From assembly GCF_025822605.1 (NCBI RefSeq), contig NZ_JACKTY010000039.1:61152-125151 (forward strand): DNA of 64,000 nucleotides. Direction: 5' to 3'. This DNA comes from Mycolicibacterium komossense. GTDB lineage: Bacteria > Actinomycetota > Actinomycetes > Mycobacteriales > Mycobacteriaceae. Shown piece by piece: positions 60,779-64,000 of the stretch. The first letter of the stretch is position 1. Each line of letters begins with the position of its first letter. The notes beneath the pieces are model-generated. The model made no database searches, was not told where the DNA came from, and worked only from the letters and a program-made list of their open reading frames with translations. The position numbers and the translations under genes were made by a program.

Positions 60779-63171
60779 CAACCGCGGAAGATAAGAACAC
60801 GAGCCAGGTCGCCGTCGATATGGTGAGCCTGACCATCGACGATCACCAGCTCAGTGTTCCCAAGGGCACGTTAGTGATTCGGGCTGCCGAGTTGATCGGT
60901 GTGCAGATCCCGCGGTTCTGCGACCATCCCTTGCTCGAACCGGTCGGTGCCTGCCGGCAGTGCCTGGTCGAGGTGGAGGGTCAGCGCAAGCCGATGGCAT
61001 CGTGCACCATCACCTGCACACCGGACATGGTGGTCCGCACCCAGCACACCTCGGCCTCGGCCGACAAGGCGCAACACGGCGTGATGGAACTGCTGCTGAT
61101 CAACCACCCGCTGGACTGCCCGGTCTGTGACAAGGGCGGCGAGTGTCCGCTACAGAACCAGGCGATGTCCAACGGCCGGGTGGAAACCAGGTTCGAGGAC
61201 ATCAAACGGACGTTCCCGAAACCGATCAATTTGTCGTCACAGGTGCTGCTGGATCGCGAGCGCTGCGTGCTGTGTGCGCGCTGCACCCGGTTCTCCGATC
61301 AGATCGCCGGCGACCCGTTCATCGAACTACTGGAGCGCGGAGCGCTGCAACAGGTCGGCATCGCCACCGGCGAGCCCTTCGACTCGTACTTCTCCGGTAA
61401 CACCGTTCAGATCTGCCCCGTCGGCGCGTTGACAGGTACGTCCTACCGGTTCCGCGCCCGGCCCTTCGACCTGGTGTCGAGCCCCAGCGTATGCGAGCAC
61501 TGCGCATCCGGGTGCGCGCAGCGCACCGATCACCGCCGCGGCACCGTGTTGCGCCGGCTCGCCGGTGACGATCCAGCGGTCAACGAAGAGTGGAACTGCG
61601 ACAAGGGCCGGTGGGCCTTCACCTACGCACAGGTCGGCGACCGGATCACCACGCCGCTCGTCCGCGACGAAGACGGCACGCTGAGGTCGGCGTCGTGGTC
61701 GGAAGCGCTCGGCATTGCCGCTGACGGACTGGCCGCGGCGGCGGGTCGAGCGGGCGTGCTCGTCGGCGGCCGGGTGACCGTCGAAGACGCCTACGCCTAC
61801 AGCAAGTTCGCGCGGATTGTGCTGGGCACCAACGATATCGACATGCGAGCCCGCGCGCATTCGGCTGAGGAGGCCCACTTCCTCGCCGAGCACATCGCGG
61901 GCCGCCCGATGGCGGTGACGTACGCCGACCTCGAGAACGCTCCGGCGGTGGTGCTGGCCGGGTTCGACCCCGAAGAGGAATCTCCCATCGTCTTTCTGCG
62001 GCTGCGCAAGGCCGCCCGGCGCAACGGTGTCCAGGTTCTCTCGATCGCCCCGTTCGCCACCCGCGGATTGACCAAGATGGGGGGCCGGCTGCTCATGACC
62101 GCCCCCGGCGGGGAAGCCTCGGCACTGGACGAATTGGCCGACGAGCAGCTGCTGACGCAGCCCGGTGCAATCATCCTGGTCGGCGAACGGCTGGCGATCA
62201 GCCCGGGCGCGCTGCCGGCCGCCGCGCGACTGGCCGCAGCCACCGGCGCCACGCTGGCGTGGATTCCTCGGCGCGCCGGTGAGCCCGGAGCCATGGTGGC
62301 CGGATGCCTGCCGAATCTGCTGCCCGGCGGGCGCCTGGTCACCGACGAGCAGGCGCGTGACCAGGTTGCGGCCGCGTGGAATACCACCCCGCTGCCGGTC
62401 GAACCCGGCCGCGACACCACAGGCATCCTGGCCGCGGCCGCCGTCGGTGAGTTGCGTGCCCTGGTCATCGGCGGGGTCGACCCGCAGGATCTGCCCGACC
62501 CCGCGGCTGCGCTCGCCGCCATCGAGGCCACCTCGTTCGTCGTCAGCCTCGAACTGCGGGAAAGCGCGGTGACCCAGCTCGCCGACGTAGTATTTCCCGC
62601 CGCACCCGTCGTCGAGAAGGCCGGCTCCTTTCTCAACTGGGAGGGCCGGCTGCGGCCGTTCCTCGCGGCGCTGCCGAGCAACGCCACCCCCGACCTGCGC
62701 ATACTGCAGACGCTGGCCGACGAGGTCGGTGTCGACCTGGGTTTCCGTACCGCCGCGGCGGCCGGTGAAGAACTGGCCAGGCTCGGCTGGCGACGTGGTG
62801 ACATACCCCAGTCCCCCACGTTGGCTGCCGCTTCCCTGCCGGCTCCCGGACCCGGCGAGGCGGTGCTGGCTAGCTGGCGGATGTTGCTGGACGCCGGACG
62901 GTTACAGGACGGGGAAACCCACCTGGCCGGCACGGCGCGCCCCCCGGTGGTCCGATGCTCGGCCAACACTGCGGACGAGATCGGCGCCGCCGCCGGTGAT
63001 CTGGTCACCGTCAGTACCGAGCACGGGTCGATCACCTTGCCATTGGCGATTACCGAAATGCCCGACCGCGTGGTCTGGCTACCGATGAACTCGCCGGGCA
63101 GCGCCGTGTACGCACAGCTCGCGACCACGGCGGGTGGGAAGGTCCGCATCGAGCGGGGAGGCATCTCATGA
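60775..63171 (+). CDS. nuoG: NADH-quinone oxidoreductase subunit G
   Basis: Large Fe/S subunit of 798 residues. The N-terminus carries a 2Fe-2S domain (FCDHPLLEPVGACRQCLVEV), a His-ligated cluster site (HPLDCPVCDKGGECPLQNQ), then CVLCARCTRFSDQ and VQICPVGAL for two 4Fe-4S sites. A further SVCEHCASGC site (cluster N7 type) heads the molybdopterin-like domain that fills the rest. Starts at GTG 60775 in the linking ORF stop. It overlaps nuoH by 4 bp. Confidence 0.95.
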   Translation: MTTAEDKNTSQVAVDMVSLTIDDHQLSVPKGTLVIRAAELIGVQIPRFCDHPLLEPVGACRQCLVEVEGQRKPMASCTITCTPDMVVRTQHTSASADKAQHGVMELLLINHPLDCPVCDKGGECPLQNQAMSNGRVETRFEDIKRTFPKPINLSSQVLLDRERCVLCARCTRFSDQIAGDPFIELLERGALQQVGIATGEPFDSYFSGNTVQICPVGALTGTSYRFRARPFDLVSSPSVCEHCASGCAQRTDHRRGTVLRRLAGDDPAVNEEWNCDKGRWAFTYAQVGDRITTPLVRDEDGTLRSASWSEALGIAADGLAAAAGRAGVLVGGRVTVEDAYAYSKFARIVLGTNDIDMRARAHSAEEAHFLAEHIAGRPMAVTYADLENAPAVVLAGFDPEEESPIVFLRLRKAARRNGVQVLSIAPFATRGLTKMGGRLLMTAPGGEASALDELADEQLLTQPGAIILVGERLAISPGALPAAARLAAATGATLAWIPRRAGEPGAMVAGCLPNLLPGGRLVTDEQARDQVAAAWNTTPLPVEPGRDTTGILAAAAVGELRALVIGGVDPQDLPDPAAALAAIEATSFVVSLELRESAVTQLADVVFPAAPVVEKAGSFLNWEGRLRPFLAALPSNATPDLRILQTLADEVGVDLGFRTAAAAGEELARLGWRRGDIPQSPTLAAASLPAPGPGEAVLASWRMLLDAGRLQDGETHLAGTARPPVVRCSANTADEIGAAAGDLVTVSTEHGSITLPLAITEMPDRVVWLPMNSPGSAVYAQLATTAGGKVRIERGGIS

Positions 63172-64000
63172 CCTATCCGGATCCGAGGCTCTTCGGCCAC
63201 GACCCCTGGTGGCTGATCCTGGCCAAGGCCCTGTGCGTCTTCGTCTTCCTGCTGCTGACCGTGCTGGTCGCGATCCTGGTGGAGCGCAAAGTGTTGGGCC
63301 GTATGCAGATGCGCTTCGGGCCCAACCGGGTCGGACCGAACGGAGTCCTGCAATCGCTGGCCGACGGTGTGAAACTCGCTCTCAAGGAAGGGCTCGTTCC
63401 TGCCGGGGTGGACAAACCCGTTTACCTGATGGCGCCGGTGATCGCGGTGGTGCCCGCTTTCCTGGCCTTCGCGGTGATCCCGATGGGTCCCGCCGTATCG
63501 GTGTTCAACCACCGCACCCCGCTACAACTCACCGACCTGGCGGTCGCCGTGCTCTACGTCTTGGCGGTCACCTCGGTCGGGGTGTACGGAATCGTGTTGG
63601 CCGGCTGGGCCTCTGGCTCGACGTATCCGCTGTTGGGTGGTCTGCGGTCGAGTGCGCAGGTGGCGGTCACCTCGGTCGGGGTGTACGGAATCGTGTTGGC
63701 CGGCTGGGCCTCTGGCTCGACGTATCCGCTGTTGGGTGGTCTGCGGTCGAGTGCGCAGGTGGTGTCCTACGAGATCGCGATGGCGCTGTCCTTCGCCGCG
63801 GTATTCCTCTACGCGGGTACCATGTCGACCTCCGGCATCGTCGCCGCCCAGACCCACACCTGGTATGTGTTCCTGCTGCTGCCGTCGTTTTTGGTCTATG
63901 TCACCTCGATGGTCGGCGAAACCAACCGGGCGCCGTTCGATCTGCCCGAGGCCGAGGGTGAACTGGTGGGCGGCTTTCACACCGAATATTCGTCGCTGAA
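63168..64000 (+). CDS. nuoH: NADH-quinone oxidoreductase subunit H with internal duplication, 3' end cut
   Basis: Membrane subunit forming the quinone channel with NuoB and NuoD. 277 codons are in the window, starting at ATG 63168 within the nuoG stop. VERKVLGRMQMRFGPNRVGP, then SLADGVKLALKEGLVP, VSYEIAMALS and ETNRAPFDLPEAEGELVGGF are conserved. Residues 133-165 (AVTSVGVYGIVLAGWASGST plus PLLGGLRSSAQV-type loop) are repeated exactly as 166-198 before the normal VSYEI continues. The frame stays open, but the extra helix and loop should disturb topology and quinone entry. Gene continues past the window. Confidence 0.93.
   Translation, partial: MTYPDPRLFGHDPWWLILAKALCVFVFLLLTVLVAILVERKVLGRMQMRFGPNRVGPNGVLQSLADGVKLALKEGLVPAGVDKPVYLMAPVIAVVPAFLAFAVIPMGPAVSVFNHRTPLQLTDLAVAVLYVLAVTSVGVYGIVLAGWASGSTYPLLGGLRSSAQVAVTSVGVYGIVLAGWASGSTYPLLGGLRSSAQVVSYEIAMALSFAAVFLYAGTMSTSGIVAAQTHTWYVFLLLPSFLVYVTSMVGETNRAPFDLPEAEGELVGGFHTEYSSL
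63564..63761 (+). repeat. Perfect 99-bp tandem duplication inside nuoH
   Basis: Copy 1 is 63564-63662 and copy 2 is 63663-63761; the 99 bases are identical. The unit is 33 codons and keeps the frame. The junction has 3 bp of microhomology (TGG). Absence of any difference means the event is very recent or an assembly artefact. Confidence 0.97.

Overview
The window reads as a high-GC actinobacterial chromosome segment, almost certainly a non-tuberculous Mycobacterium/Mycolicibacterium. The right-hand 37 kb carries blocks whose content and order match, from memory, the M. tuberculosis neighbourhood: an Rv3099c-like gene, smpB, ftsX, ftsE, an Rv3103c-like gene, an MscS-type channel gene, prfB, fprA, hisN, fadE24, fadE23, an Rv3143-like gene and the nuo (complex I) operon. 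GTG starts, 4-bp start/stop overlaps, mycothiol- and F420-type enzymes, PknF-like kinases and WXG100 proteins agree with this. No species is claimed.

Region 1 (about 1-26.4 kb) is accessory DNA ending at ssrA (tmRNA). It starts with a cell-envelope signalling cluster: three transmembrane Ser/Thr kinases (one cut by the window edge), a DUF5336-like membrane protein, a lipoprotein zinc peptidase, a DUF4333 protein and a Tat-exported peptidoglycan amidase. Small secreted proteins follow (thermonuclease, excalibur, PASTA). At about 11.6-19 kb lies a defence-like stretch: two large orphan proteins, an overlapping trio (HNH nuclease, two-half unknown protein, minimal nucleotidyltransferase), a wrecked resolvase and a stand-alone PD-(D/E)xK-type nuclease. 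At 19.3-22.1 kb is a compact type VII secretion toxin operon: WXG100 protein, WXG-led toxin with a GH-E nuclease domain, partner protein and ankyrin protein as likely immunity. A Rep-like winged-helix protein, an excisionase and a tyrosine integrase abut the 3' end of ssrA. This marks an integrative element inserted there; its far end was not found in the window.

Region 2 (26.4-39.3 kb) is core: ssrA, the smpB-ftsX-ftsE-mscS-prfB strand, fprA, hisN and the fadE24-fadE23 pair behind a perfect 16-bp-arm palindrome.

Region 3 (39.3-54.9 kb) is a catabolic block between fadE23 and the Rv3143-like gene. It has a TetR regulator divergent from a thiolase-fold/DUF35/molybdopterin oxidoreductase operon, an aldo-keto reductase, an acrylyl-CoA-reductase-like enzyme, and a long tightly overlapping operon: homogentisate-dioxygenase-like protein, alpha/beta hydrolase, class III CoA-transferase, HMG-CoA-lyase-like aldolase, TetR, a frameshifted acyl-CoA dehydrogenase, an APH-type phosphotransferase and a DUF6285-like protein. 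Together they suggest a ring-cleavage or acyl-CoA degradation route that I cannot assign to a known substrate.

Region 4 (55.0-64.0 kb) is nuoA-nuoH with coupled starts. nuoH holds a perfect in-frame 99-bp tandem duplication, the most striking single anomaly here. The nuoF-nuoG junction holds a palindrome inside a 32-codon linking ORF, and nuoA is preceded by a six-codon leader ORF.
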